Positions 10,640-20,331 of a DNA stretch of 43,385 bases are shown in pieces. The translations under genes and the position numbers were made by a program. The first letter of the stretch is position 1, and each line of letters opens with the position of its first letter. A model generated the notes under the pieces. That model saw only the letters and a list, made by a program, of their open reading frames with translations. It made no database searches and was not told where the DNA came from. Origin of the DNA: Bacteroidota bacterium (GTDB taxonomy: Bacteria; Bacteroidota; Bacteroidia; Chitinophagales; Chitinophagaceae); contig JADJZY010000022.1 in assembly GCA_016715505.1 (NCBI GenBank), forward strand, positions 1-43,385. Direction: 5' to 3'.

Positions 10640-12913
10640 ATGGGTTTTAGGTATTTATTTTTGGCAGTGCTAGTATGGATGGGCGTTCCGGCTTTATATG
10701 CGCAAACCACGCCGATTGGTAGTTAGCTCACACATATTTCTTCCGCACCGGCTTATACCATTGAGTCGATCGGAGATCAGATTTGGTTAGGCGGTTTGCA
10801 AATTCGTATTTACGATCGGGTGCAAAATGAATTCAGTACCCTCAGTAAGGTGAATGGGCTGAGTGATGTGGATGTGCGGCTGATCCGGCACGACGCCGCT
10901 TCGGGATATACCCTGGTGGTCTATGCCAATAGCAATATCGACCTCATTTACGAAGGTGCCGTATTTAATATGCCTGATTTAAAAAACTACAATATCACCG
11001 GAAGTAAAGTGGTGAATAACGTGTTTTTTAAAAACCAATTCATGTACTTAGCCACTGATTTTGGTATCGTGGTGCTCAATCCGCTGAAACGCGAAATCAA
11101 GGAAACATACACCCTGCAAGCCGATGCCAAAGTACTGGAAATTAAAGACCTGAGTGTGAACAATGCGCTGTTTTATGCAGCCACTCCGCAGGGTATTTAT
11201 ACCGCAAATGAAAACAATCCGGTGCTTCAAAATTTTGCCAATTGGAGTTTGCTGATGAATAACAACGCGCAACACCTCCTGGAACATGAAGGGCAATTAT
11301 ATTTTGCCGGAACGGATAGCCTGTTTCGTATTCAAGGGAATACCGCTCAATTTATTTACAGGGCCGAATCCACCATACGACGCATGCGAAGTGGTTTGTA
11401 CGATTTTTATGTGTGTGAATCCAATGATGCGATTCGCGAAATAAGTATGTTTAATGCACAAGGAATCAAAATCGATTCAATGTCGGCCGATATCAATCCA
11501 CGCGATGTGGTAGAGGTAAACAGTTCAGAAATATGGCAGGCCGATTTCTGGGAAGGCATGGTTCAACTCAAAAACCGCAAACAAAAAAATCTGGTCAAAA
11601 GCAACGAAATATATTCCAATGTAACCTACAACCTCAGTACCTATGGCGATGCCATGTATGTAAGTGGAGGCGGTGAAAAGGAATGGATTTTAACCTATAA
11701 TTCATCGGGTTTTTATCGTTATCAGGATGGCACCTGGACCAACTACAATCGGATGAACGGAACCAGTGGTATGGACTCCATACTGGATGTGATGGATATA
11801 GCGGTTGATCCCAGTAATCAATATATCTATGCCGCCAGTTACGGAGGAGGTCTGTTGGAAATACATCCGGATAATACCCATGTCTTGTATCGCAATACCC
11901 CATATATCCAGAGTCAGGTGGGGAATCCGAATGGGTATATCATTGCCGGCCTGACCATGGACCGCAATAATAATTTGTGGTTATCGAACTATGCCGCCAT
12001 TGACCAGTTGGTGGTGAAGAAAAAAGATGGAACCTGGCAGAAATTTTCTTTTCCCTACAGTACCAGCGAACGGGCAGCCAGTCAGATTGTGATTGATGAT
12101 GCCAATCAGAAGTGGTTGATGGCGCCAAGGGGAATTGGCATTTTTGTGCTGAACGATAATAATACCATTGATAACAAAGCCGACGATAAAATCGCGAAAA
12201 TCAATAAGGGCAGTGGCTTGGGAAATTTACCAAGCAATGACGTGTATTGTATTGAAAAAGACAAGGACGGTAAAATATGGGTAGGCACTGCAGATGGGAT
12301 TGCCATTTTTAACTGCCCCGAATCCATATTTAGCAACAATGGATGTGAGGCCGAACTGAAAATTGTGAAGTACGATTTAAATGCAGGGTTATTGTTTCAG
12401 CGCGAAGCGGTAAATACCATTGCAGTTGATGGTGCCAACAATAAATGGATTGGAACCAATAATGGGGTGTGGTTGATTAGCGACGATGCTGAAAAAATTA
12501 TTCAACGATTTACAAAAGAGAATAGCCCCCTGCCGACCAATGAAATACGAAAAATAAAAGTACACCCACGCACGGGTGAAGTATTTATCGCTACAACGAT
12601 GGGGCTGGTATCCTGGAGGGGCAATGCAACAGATGGCGCTGAGAACAATGACCAGTTACTGGTGTTTCCAAATCCGGTACCATCAGATTATGCAGGCACC
12701 ATTGCCATATCCGGTTTGGTTGCAAATGCCGATGTAAGAATTACGGATATTTCGGGTCAACTGGTGTATCGTACCAAAGCGCAAGGCGGTCAGGCGGTAT
12801 GGAACGGAAAAAACTATACCGGACAAAAGCCCCGTTCAGGTGTGTATTATGTATTTGTCACAAACGAAGATGGCAGCGAAACCAAATCCGGCAAATTTAT
12901 TTTTAACGAGTAG
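10640..12913 (+). CDS. porZ: T9SS component PorZ (in-frame TAG at codon 29)
   Basis: PorZ is a surface beta-propeller protein of the type IX secretion attachment complex, needed in Porphyromonas to transfer A-LPS onto cargo. The start at 10640 gives a signal peptide (VWMGVPALYAQTTPIGS). The mature N terminus has the family pattern IGSW-THISS, and propeller repeats follow (IWLGG, GFYRYQDGTWTNY, NNLWLSNYAAIDQL, GKIWVGTADGIAIF, NNKWIGTNNGVWLI). It ends with a sorting-type C-terminal domain (LLVFPNPVPSDYAG, VRITDISGQLVY, GVYYVFVTNEDG). At 10724-10726 the codon expected to be TGG (Trp) is TAG, which would leave translation only from an internal start. The corrected length is 757 aa, normal for PorZ. 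A one-base sequence error is likely, because the rest is fully conserved. Confidence 0.85.
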
Positions 12914-12922
12914 AAGACTGAA

Positions 12923-13297
12923 TTATAAAGCCCGCATTTGATTGCCTTTGGCGTTATGGGTTAATTCGGCCAGTCCGAGGGCTTCCATGAGTGGCGGTAT
13001 ATACATCCCAAATCTTCCACGAAAACCTTTTTTGAGTCCGTACCAACCACCTACCGGATTTTGTTCGGAGCGTCCCCAGGCTTCTACACTTCCTTCTTTG
13101 GCTGGTTTTTGTTCGTCGGCACTTCCCAATTCCATCCAGTCGCCATGTTGTTTTAGCATCTGGTGTAAATCCTCAATACAACTCAAACGATAATGCAACA
13201 CTGTTTTACCAACGGTACAAACTAGAATTTCTTCACCATTTTTTTCTTCCACGTGCATGGTGTATTCACTGCTGAGTGGGGGTGTTTTTAAAAGCAT
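12923..13297 (-). CDS. small conserved hypothetical protein
   Basis: 124 aa, convergent with porZ and only nine bases from its stop. There is no signal peptide or membrane helix. The N-terminal half is a short beta-rich segment (EEILVCTVGKTVLHYRL). The C-terminal half is more conserved-looking, with WMELGSADEQKPAKEGSV and then GGWYGLKKGFRGRFGMYIPP. The invariant-looking Gly/Trp/Arg pattern suggests a folded cytoplasmic domain. I do not recognise a function. The coding frame has good codon use, and the shadow frame opposite is Ser/Pro-rich and unlikely. Confidence 0.65.
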   Translation of the reverse strand: MLLKTPPLSSEYTMHVEEKNGEEILVCTVGKTVLHYRLSCIEDLHQMLKQHGDWMELGSADEQKPAKEGSVEAWGRSEQNPVGGWYGLKKGFRGRFGMYIPPLMEALGLAELTHNAKGNQMRAL

Positions 13298-13536
13298 GGG
13301 TTGCTCTTTGCTGCCAATGTTGTATTTTATTTTTGAGGGTTTAATGATTAAAAATAAGGAAAAATGTTGAGTGCAATGTTATCTTATGAGCATGCATATA
13401 ATAAATCTTCAATCAGAATTTGGGGTTCCACCTTCATTGAATGTCCTCATCCCTACTCAATAGTCACCCATCTGTCACATTTTGTGGCATGACAAACAAA
13501 TGACACAGATTCTTAGGCATGCTGTATGAACCGCTC

Positions 13537-13544
13537 TAGTTTTG
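13537..13544 (+). promoter_or_regulatory. TAnnTTTG -7 element for the SprB-repeat protein
   Basis: TAGTTTTG matches the consensus exactly, 17 bases before the ATG at 13562, a usual leader length. No clear -33 box is seen. Confidence 0.5.
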
Positions 13545-13561
13545 AGTTCAAATTTACAACT

Positions 13562-15725
13562 ATGCAAAAAGGATACTTACTTCTTATCTTGCTGAACCTC
13601 TTCATGCTTCACTTCGGCGCAAGGGCTCAATGCACAATGACTTTAACCACGAATTACACCATGGATGAAACATGCCAGTTCATGTGTGATGGAGTGGCCG
13701 ATTTTAGTTATCAGAACGCCACCGGACAAGTGAATTTTACTTTTTCCCCGGTAGCAACGCCCACAATTTAATTCAACCTTCACCGGTTTTTGTCCGGGTA
13801 CGTATGTCGTAACGGCTACCGATGCGGTGGGTTGCTCGGCTACAACCATGATCAATATCAATCCGGCCAGTCCACTTTTTGTATCGCTGAACCCCAACGA
13901 TGCAACTTGTGGTCAATGCAATGGAAGTATAGCCGTAAACGTAATAGGCCAGAACTTTCCTTATACATACATGATTTCGCCGGGAGGGACGATTCCGCCT
14001 ACAAGTCCTATTACAAATCTTTGTCCCGGTACCTACAACGTAACCGTGATGGATGCCCTGGGTTGTATGACTTTTGCCGGAACCACAGTTGGGAATGGTC
14101 CTTCGCTGAGTGGTGTTACCGTGAGCGATGTGATATATCCTGAAAGTTGTTATATGGCCGGTGATGGAGGGGTTGATATCAGCGTTTCACCTGCCGGAAC
14201 ATATTCTTACTTGTGGAGTAATGGCGACACAACCGAAGATTTAAGCAATGCGATTTCGGGCTCCTATTGGGTCATCGTTTCAAGTGCAGGGGCTTGTAAT
14301 CAGTATAACTACAATGTAGGAGTTACAGGTACAAATTGTGGCAGTATATCGGGGAAAGCCTGGGTAGATTCCAACAACTTATGTATCAACAATCCGGGTG
14401 ATTGGCCAAACTACAATGCCAAAATCACCTTAAACAATGGGGCCATTGCTTTCACCAACAGTCAGGGAGACTATCTGTTTAGTCAGGTGCCATTGGGTAC
14501 ACATACTTTAAGCAAAGTAAATGCCTGGTGGATGACTGGGGTGCAGCCTTCAGCCTCTTGTGCACAAGGCAATGCTGTAACTTTAACATCCACATCCAAC
14601 AACGTGGGGAATAACCATTTTATCGATAGCAGTTATCAAATTGCCGATTATCAAATCTGGGCATTTAGCCAAAATTATGTACCCGGCGATACATCGCGAA
14701 TTAAAATTTATCCTGAACGAAGCTTTGTCACAGGAACCGCCATGGGCATAGTAAGTTTGGTCATCAACGATTCATTGAATTATTTGTACGCCAACCCTGC
14801 TCCAAGCTCGGTGAATTCGACACCCAATGGTGATTCGCTCAGCTGGACCCTGCCTATCCCACTTTATACAACATATTCCTGGAGCAATCCTCCTATTGAA
14901 GTTTTTGTGAGCACACCCACTACTTATACATTGGGGCCGGTATTGAGTAGTCCATTATCCATCACATCCATTGGATGGACAGATCCGAATTTAAACAATA
15001 ATGTTTATACGGTCAGTAGTGCAATTGCTTCTTCTTTTGATCCGAATGAGAAATATGTACAACCTCTAGGAGAAGGACCACAAGGGAAAATTTTAAAGAA
15101 AGATTCTTTGATGGAATACACCGTAGTGTTTCAAAATACCGGAACCGCTCCTGCCCGCAATATTCGTATTTTGGATACCCTCTCCGATAAGTTGGACATC
15201 AACACGTTGTGGATCAGAGGCGGCAGCCATACTTATACGGCACAAGTGAGAAATGGAAATATTCTGGATATTTATTTTAAAGACATTTATTTACCGGACA
15301 GCAATCAGAATGAACCCATGAGTCATGGTTTTGTGACCTATCGTATTCATCAAAAACAAAGCAATGTAATTGGTGATGTGATTAAAAATACAGCATCTAT
15401 CTATTTTGATTACAATGCACCCATTCGCACGCAAACCACCATCAATACATTAACGCTTCCTACCCGGGTGTCAGATTTGAAAAAATCGAATGACCTGCGG
15501 GTTTATCCACAACCCACAACTTCAAAACTCTATGTTGAATGTACAGCAGATGAAATTCTGGAATGTCGTGTAATGGATTTGCAAGGCAGAATGGTTCTCA
15601 AACAATCCAATACCAATAAGGGATTTCAATTTCAACTGGATGTGGATGCCTTGCCACCCGGAATGTATCTGCTTGAAGTTGAAACCAACAACGGGAATCA
15701 ACATCAAATGGTGATGGTAGAATAA
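13562..15725 (+). CDS. T9SS surface protein with SprB-like repeats (one frameshift)
   Basis: The start at 13562 gives a signal peptide (MQKGYLLLILLNLFMLHFG). Three SprB-like modules follow, each with the Cys-bearing pattern C-GxxNGS--V and GTYVVTATDAVGC or GTYNVTVMDALGC. Then come a short Ig/carboxypeptidase-regulatory-like domain (SISGKAWVDSNN, GDYLFSQVPLGTHTL) and a DUF11/DUF7619-type domain (SFDPNEKYVQPLGEG, then EYTVVFQNTGTAPARNIRI and NTASIYFDYNAPIRT). It ends with a type A sorting domain (LRVYPQPTTSKLYVE, VMDLQGRMVLK). SprB repeats belong to adhesins used in gliding and surface attachment. The frame breaks near 13766: removing one A gives TPTFNSTFTGFCPGTYV and a 720-aa protein. Confidence 0.85.
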
Positions 15726-15738
15726 GGGCTTGGATCCT

Positions 15739-15777
15739 GGCAGTTGGGTTGGAAGCATACATTTCAACCCAACTGCT
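15739..15777 (+). terminator. hairpin after the SprB-repeat gene
   Basis: GCAGTTGGGTT-G-GAA (15740-15754) pairs with TTCAACCCAACTGC (15763-15776), a 14-bp stem with one bulged base and an eight-base loop, starting 14 bases after the stop codon. Only a weak T-rich tail follows, so termination is likely but not certain. Confidence 0.6.
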
Positions 15778-15878
15778 TCAATTTGATGCTGCCGGCACAC
15801 GCGCTTTAAAATCCACAGCCAATACGATCCCGGAGAAATCCGTTTCTCTATTCGCGGAAAGTATTATTTTAGCAGGGT

Positions 15879-17192
15879 ATGAATAGCTTCGAAATATATG
15901 GCGGCAATCCACTCAATGGAGAGGTTCAGCCGCAAGGGGCCAAAAATGAAGCCTTGCAGGTTATTGCAGCTACCTTGCTCACGCCACACAAGGTATTGAT
16001 CCGAAATATTCCGGACATTGTAGATGTCAGGATGTTGATTGAATTGATGCAAGATTTGGGCGTGGAGGTCGAAAAAATTACCCCGAACGAATATGCTTTT
16101 GAAGCTAAAAACATCAATCTGGAATACCTGATCAGTCCTGAATACAAAAAAAAATCCGGCAAATTAAGAGGAGCGGTCATGCTCGCTGGTCCATTACTAG
16201 CCCGATTTAAAAAAGCCTATATTCCTCAACCCGGCGGGGATAAAATTGGCCGCCGGCGTTTGGATACCCATATTTTGGGTTTTGAAAAATTGGGTGCAAA
16301 GTATCATTATCATGAAGAGGAACATTTTTTTCAACTGGAAGCCGATCAGTTGACCGGCACTTATATGTTGCTCGATGAACCATCTGTAACCGGTACTGCA
16401 AATATTTTGATGGCAGCCGTTGTGGCGAAGGGAAAAACACGGATTTATAACGCCGCTTGTGAACCTTACTTACAACAACTCTGCCGGATGCTGAATCGTA
16501 TGGGCGCGCATATTACAGGCATTGGTTCCAATTTACTCACGGTTTATGGGGTGGATCCAGAAAGTTTTATGGGTTGCGACCATAGAATTCTGGCAGATAT
16601 GATTGAGGTCGGTTCTTTTATTGGATTGGCTGCTATGACCGGAGGCGATATCTGGATACGAAACTGCAACATCAAATACCTCGGATGTATTCCGGATACT
16701 TTCCAGCGACTGGGTATCGAAATGGAAATGAAAAAGGATGATATTCATATTCCGGCACAAGAGCATTATCGTATTAAACGATTTATTGGCGGCGATATCC
16801 TGACTATTTATGATCATCCTTGGCCGGGCTTTACGCCTGATTTATTGAGCATTGCCCTGGTGGTAGCTACACAGGCGAAGGGGACGGTCCTGTTTCACCA
16901 AAAGATGTTCGAAAGTCGTTTGTTTTTTACCGATAAGCTCATTGATATGGGCGCACAAATTGTACTATGTGATCCGCATCGGGCTGTCGTGGTGGGTTTG
17001 GATAAAACCTTTCCGTTGAGAGGCAATACGATGTCGTCGCCTGATATTCGTGCGGGACTGGCCCTTCTGATTGCGGCACTGTCGGCACAAGGAAAAAGTG
17101 TGATTCAGAACATCGAACAAATTGATCGGGGATATCAGTACATCGATACCCGTTTACAAAATTTAGGAGCTAAGATTCGTCGAATAGATTAG
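15879..17192 (+). CDS. murA: UDP-N-acetylglucosamine 1-carboxyvinyltransferase
   Basis: Catalyses the first committed step of peptidoglycan synthesis, transfer of enolpyruvate from PEP to UDP-GlcNAc, in the cytoplasm. It is 437 aa, close to the family's 420-440. The substrate-binding Lys22-Asn23 pair is in GAKNEALQ. The active-site loop reads PQPGGDKIGRRRLD, with Asp121 where Escherichia coli has the fosfomycin target Cys115. The later segments (EPSVTGTANILMAA, SPDIRAGLALLIAAL) are canonical. In Mycobacterium and Chlamydia the same Cys-to-Asp change makes the enzyme insensitive to fosfomycin. The frame is intact. A degenerate -7 element (TATTTTAG, 15865-15872) lies just upstream. The next gene begins 21 bases downstream and is probably co-transcribed. 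Confidence 0.95.
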   Translation: MNSFEIYGGNPLNGEVQPQGAKNEALQVIAATLLTPHKVLIRNIPDIVDVRMLIELMQDLGVEVEKITPNEYAFEAKNINLEYLISPEYKKKSGKLRGAVMLAGPLLARFKKAYIPQPGGDKIGRRRLDTHILGFEKLGAKYHYHEEEHFFQLEADQLTGTYMLLDEPSVTGTANILMAAVVAKGKTRIYNAACEPYLQQLCRMLNRMGAHITGIGSNLLTVYGVDPESFMGCDHRILADMIEVGSFIGLAAMTGGDIWIRNCNIKYLGCIPDTFQRLGIEMEMKKDDIHIPAQEHYRIKRFIGGDILTIYDHPWPGFTPDLLSIALVVATQAKGTVLFHQKMFESRLFFTDKLIDMGAQIVLCDPHRAVVVGLDKTFPLRGNTMSSPDIRAGLALLIAALSAQGKSVIQNIEQIDRGYQYIDTRLQNLGAKIRRID

Positions 17193-17213
17193 TGTAACTT
17201 TTTAAGGGGCGTT

Positions 17214-17768
17214 TTGCACGATATTGAACCATACTATAACTGGCGTCATTTATATACCGCTGAAGAGGATGAGCAGTCACCTTTTTACGGTAGAGTATAT
17301 AGTGAGTTTGAATTTTCCAATACGGTGTATAATTATTATATCCATCCACAATGGGATGAAATTGGTTCGCGCACGTTGTATATAAAAATACTATTTGCTG
17401 ACTACGACGAAAATTATGCCATCATCGAATTAATTGGCGAGTGGAATGATGCCATTGAAAATGATATTCAAACCTTGAAACGAAATATCATTGACCTCTT
17501 GATTGATAAAAAAATTTACAAGTTTATCCTCATTGGCGAAAATGTTTTAACCTTTCACAGTGATGGAGATGATTACTACGAAGAGTGGTATCAGGATGTG
17601 GCAGATGAAGGTGGTTGGATCGTGGCTCTGAATATGCACGTACAGGTGCAGGATGATTTTAGAAAGGCCCGCATCACCCATTACCTCACTTGTATGGAAG
17701 ATGAAAACTGGCGCACCCTCAAGCCCGAACATCTTTTTTTAAAAATCGACAATGTGATGATTCGTTAA
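17214..17768 (+). CDS. conserved hypothetical protein downstream of murA
   Basis: 184 aa, acidic and rich in Tyr, Trp and Asp, without a signal peptide or membrane helix. The start is a TTG at 17214 preceded by AAGGGG at optimal spacing; no ATG gives the full conserved N terminus (HDIEPYYNWRHLYTAEEDE). Well-ordered segments include YSEFEFSNTVYNYYIHPQWD, SRTLYIKILFADYDENYA and IIELIGEWNDAIENDI. It sits 21 bases after murA on the same strand, an arrangement that from memory recurs in Bacteroidota, which hints at a link to cell-wall growth. The function is unknown. Confidence 0.75.
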   Translation: MHDIEPYYNWRHLYTAEEDEQSPFYGRVYSEFEFSNTVYNYYIHPQWDEIGSRTLYIKILFADYDENYAIIELIGEWNDAIENDIQTLKRNIIDLLIDKKIYKFILIGENVLTFHSDGDDYYEEWYQDVADEGGWIVALNMHVQVQDDFRKARITHYLTCMEDENWRTLKPEHLFLKIDNVMIR

Positions 17769-17912
17769 AGCTTGGAAGCAGAAAAGGTTGGATAGGCATT
17801 TCGAAGAATATCAATTCAGCAAATTTTACGAATTCAATATGCCTATTTATGCCGAAAGAATTAACATGAAAGGAATTTCTAATGTCGTAATATTATACTA
17901 GAATTACTTCCT

Positions 17913-19493
17913 ATGAAAACTATTGTATGTATTGGTTTGATGATTTTTGGATTTTATTTTTATTCCAATGCCCAATCACCTAATATACTGTGGTGGTATG
18001 ATGTGCTTGATTCCAGTTTTGGTCAATCTGCTGCCGGCGATATCGACAAGGATGGAAAAATGGAAATCGTATTCGGCTGCTACCGGAATGATAGTTGTAT
18101 TTATGCTTTGAATGCAGAGAATGGCACGCTGCAATGGAAGTTTAATGCAAAAACAGCTTTTGCTGAAGGCTGTAATGATGTGGCCGTCTTGATAGCCGAT
18201 ACGGATAATGACGATACCCTCGATGTGGTTGTTCCTTCATCCTGTAATCCTAAAACCTATTGTTTTCGTGGAAAGGATGGAAGTATCAAATGGCAAAGCA
18301 ACACAGCTGGAAGTGATTCTCCGCCAACGATGGCAGATATCGACGAGGATGGCAAACCCGAAATTCTTCATGGTGGTTTTGATGGTGGCGTGATGTGTTT
18401 TAATGCAGAAAACGGTTCAGTCGCATGGACCTTACCCGTGTATAATAATGCCTGGGTTCAAACGGCACCCACTATCTTAGACCTTGATAACAATGGGGTG
18501 CTGGATTTTGTGGTATCCACTTGGGCATTTAGTCCCGATACCAGTCGAATTTATGCATACAATGGATTGACACAGGCACTGCTTTGGTCTAAGCCGGTGT
18601 CAGATTATGTGTATCATGGCACCGCTGTTGGCGATATCGATCAGGATGGAAAACCGGAACTGATTTTTGGAGATTACAATGGTAAAATATATGCACTGAA
18701 TGGAGAGAACGGGAGCACCTTATGGACGTATCAGGCACAGGTTTATGTGGGTGCTCCCACAACCATAGCCGATGTGAATCATGATGGATATTGCGATGTC
18801 ATTTATTGTGATGGGTATGGTGTTGGGGCCTTAGATCGCTTTGGAAATTCGATGTGGTATTACAGTATACCAAATTTTGGACAGAGTTTTAGAGGTGTGG
18901 CCGTATCTGATGTGAGTGGCGATTATAATATGGATATCGTGTTTGGTACACAAACCGGCAAGGTATATGCCTTGAATGGTTCAAACGGAAATTTGCATTG
19001 GGAAATTGACTTGAAAGCCCACATCGGTAAAAAGTTTGACATCAATCATGCACCACTCATTGCTGATTTTAATGGCGATGGGAACATGGACGTTTTTGTG
19101 GTTGGTGGCTCAACTGATTATCCAAATTTTTCAATGAATTATGGAAGAGCGTATATGATATCGACCGCAGCCGGGCATGGACCGGAATGGTTGATGTTTC
19201 AACAGGATATCCGTCGTCAATCTAATGTTTGTAATTTTCCGGTAGGAATTCCAGAATCTGCTTCGAATCCTGTTGTGTATATTTATCCAAATCCGGCGCA
19301 CGATAAAATGTATATTGAGGGTATCGGTGTTGCACAAGTATCGGTTTATAATACCTTGGGGCAGCGCATAAAAACGCAAAAAATAGATGCTGGCAGTTCC
19401 TCTATACAGGTTGCAGATTTAAGTCCGGGTATATATTTGATTGAATATATTGGAAAACAATTCAGCGGCAAGCAGGCTGTGACGATTTACTAA
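17913..19493 (+). CDS. T9SS protein with FG-GAP/VCBS-type propeller
   Basis: 526 aa with a signal peptide (IGLMIFGFYFYSNAQ). About seven repeats of roughly 55-65 residues alternate a calcium-loop motif of the integrin-alpha type (GDIDKDGKMEIVFG, ADIDEDGKPEILHGG, GDIDQDGKPELIFGDYNG) with a PQQ-propeller-like strand (YALNAENGTLQWKF, YALNGENGSTLWTY, YALNGSNGNLHWEI). They should form one beta-propeller. The end is a type A sorting domain (VVYIYPNPAHDKMYIE, VYNTLGQRIKTQ, LSPGIYLIEYIG). No enzyme motif is seen, so a surface binding or structural role is likely. The frame is intact. Confidence 0.85.
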   Translation: MKTIVCIGLMIFGFYFYSNAQSPNILWWYDVLDSSFGQSAAGDIDKDGKMEIVFGCYRNDSCIYALNAENGTLQWKFNAKTAFAEGCNDVAVLIADTDNDDTLDVVVPSSCNPKTYCFRGKDGSIKWQSNTAGSDSPPTMADIDEDGKPEILHGGFDGGVMCFNAENGSVAWTLPVYNNAWVQTAPTILDLDNNGVLDFVVSTWAFSPDTSRIYAYNGLTQALLWSKPVSDYVYHGTAVGDIDQDGKPELIFGDYNGKIYALNGENGSTLWTYQAQVYVGAPTTIADVNHDGYCDVIYCDGYGVGALDRFGNSMWYYSIPNFGQSFRGVAVSDVSGDYNMDIVFGTQTGKVYALNGSNGNLHWEIDLKAHIGKKFDINHAPLIADFNGDGNMDVFVVGGSTDYPNFSMNYGRAYMISTAAGHGPEWLMFQQDIRRQSNVCNFPVGIPESASNPVVYIYPNPAHDKMYIEGIGVAQVSVYNTLGQRIKTQKIDAGSSSIQVADLSPGIYLIEYIGKQFSGKQAVTIY

Positions 19494-19769
19494 AATTCAT
19501 GTCTGTATTTTCTTGAATGTCTATACTATCCTTCTAAATGTGGATGTATGGGTTAAAATCACATTGGACATTATTCAATCGAAACAATTAGAAACTGTTA
19601 GATAACCTTTTCAATGGCTTACAATATCCATGAGGACTTAAACGTATTCGTTACTTCCAAATTTTTAGTGAATAACTTTAACAATGATCAAAGCAAAGTC
19701 ACAATAAAGTTCTGGCCTAAAATATTCAAGTAAGCATACAGCTAATATAAATCAGTTGGAAACTTGTTT
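19494..19769. other. intergenic region before the nos operon
   Basis: 276 bases of AT-rich DNA with no coding frame and no strong hairpin that I can see. The functional elements identified lie to its right: the Crp/Fnr-type palindrome (19770-19791) and the -7 element (19810-19817). Confidence 0.5.
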
Positions 19770-19791
19770 TTTTATGATGGAGGTCATAAAA
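19770..19791 (+). promoter_or_regulatory. Crp/Fnr-family operator of the nos operon
   Basis: A perfect 8-bp inverted repeat, TTTTATGA / TCATAAAA, with a six-base spacer (TGGAGG). The TGA-N6-TCA core has the half-site spacing of Crp/Fnr/Dnr binding sites. The centre (19780.5) is 36.5 bases before the end of the -7-like element, so about -42 from the likely start, a class II activator position. The same motif at the same spacing precedes the Crp/Fnr gene at 29880. Confidence 0.75.
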
Positions 19792-19809
19792 TAATGTGGT
19801 TTACCTCTT

Positions 19810-19817
19810 GACCTTTG
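19810..19817 (+). promoter_or_regulatory. -7-like element of the nos operon
   Basis: GACCTTTG differs from TAnnTTTG only at the first base and ends 18 bases before the cytochrome ATG at 19836. A weak -7 box beneath an activator site fits an activator-dependent promoter. Confidence 0.45.
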
Positions 19818-19835
19818 TATCCTAAATAAATCGAA

Positions 19836-20314
19836 ATGAAACGTATAATTTATCTGTCCATCTGCATTCCAGCCATGGGTTTGTTGGCTTGCGGAGGAGG
19901 AGATTCGTCATCACAATCTAGTGCAGAAGCCCCGCAGAGCATGATAGAAACAAAAGACCCTGGATCATATGACCCCAAAAGAGGAGAAGGGAAATGGAAC
20001 GCAGAAAATGTAAAATTGGAACCTAGTATAAATATTGAAATAGCCAAGAAAGGAGATGAAATACAAGCCGTCAAGTGCGCCTCATGCCATAAATTGAGTG
20101 AAGAAAAATTAGTTGGACCAGGATGGAAAGGTGTAACAAGTCGTCGAGCTCCCGAATGGATTATGAATTTTATTACAAATCCTGATCCGATGATTGAAAA
20201 GACCCTGAAGTGCAGGCGCAATTGGAAATTTGCCTGGTACGAATGCCGAATCAAAGTTTATCGGATGATGAGTCACGAAATCTCTTAGAGTTTATGCGAA
20301 AAAATGATTACTAA
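19836..20314 (+). CDS. lipoprotein monoheme cytochrome c of the nos operon (one frameshift)
   Basis: The N terminus MKRIIYLSICIPAMGLLACGGG carries a clear lipobox (LLAC), so the protein is probably membrane-anchored on the periplasmic side. One heme site is present, CASCH at about residues 81-85. A GPGWKGVTSRRAPEW segment follows, then a Met ligand region, VRMPNQSLSDDESRNL. The frame breaks near 20201, where one G is missing; restoring it gives EKDPEVQAQLEICLVRMPNQ and a 159-aa protein with normal class I cytochrome layout. It is first in the operon and 17 bases before nosZ, which suggests that it donates electrons to NosZ. Confidence 0.88.
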
Positions 20315-20331
20315 TTTAAATTCGAATAACG

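Noticed and set aside
13328..13335. TATTTTTG as a plus-strand promoter
   Set aside because: A consensus match but more than 220 bases from the next plus-strand start, which has its own closer element.
13384..13402. TTATGA half-site between the small hypothetical gene and the SprB protein gene
   Set aside because: The partner half is ATATAA rather than TCATAA, and no respiration gene is nearby.
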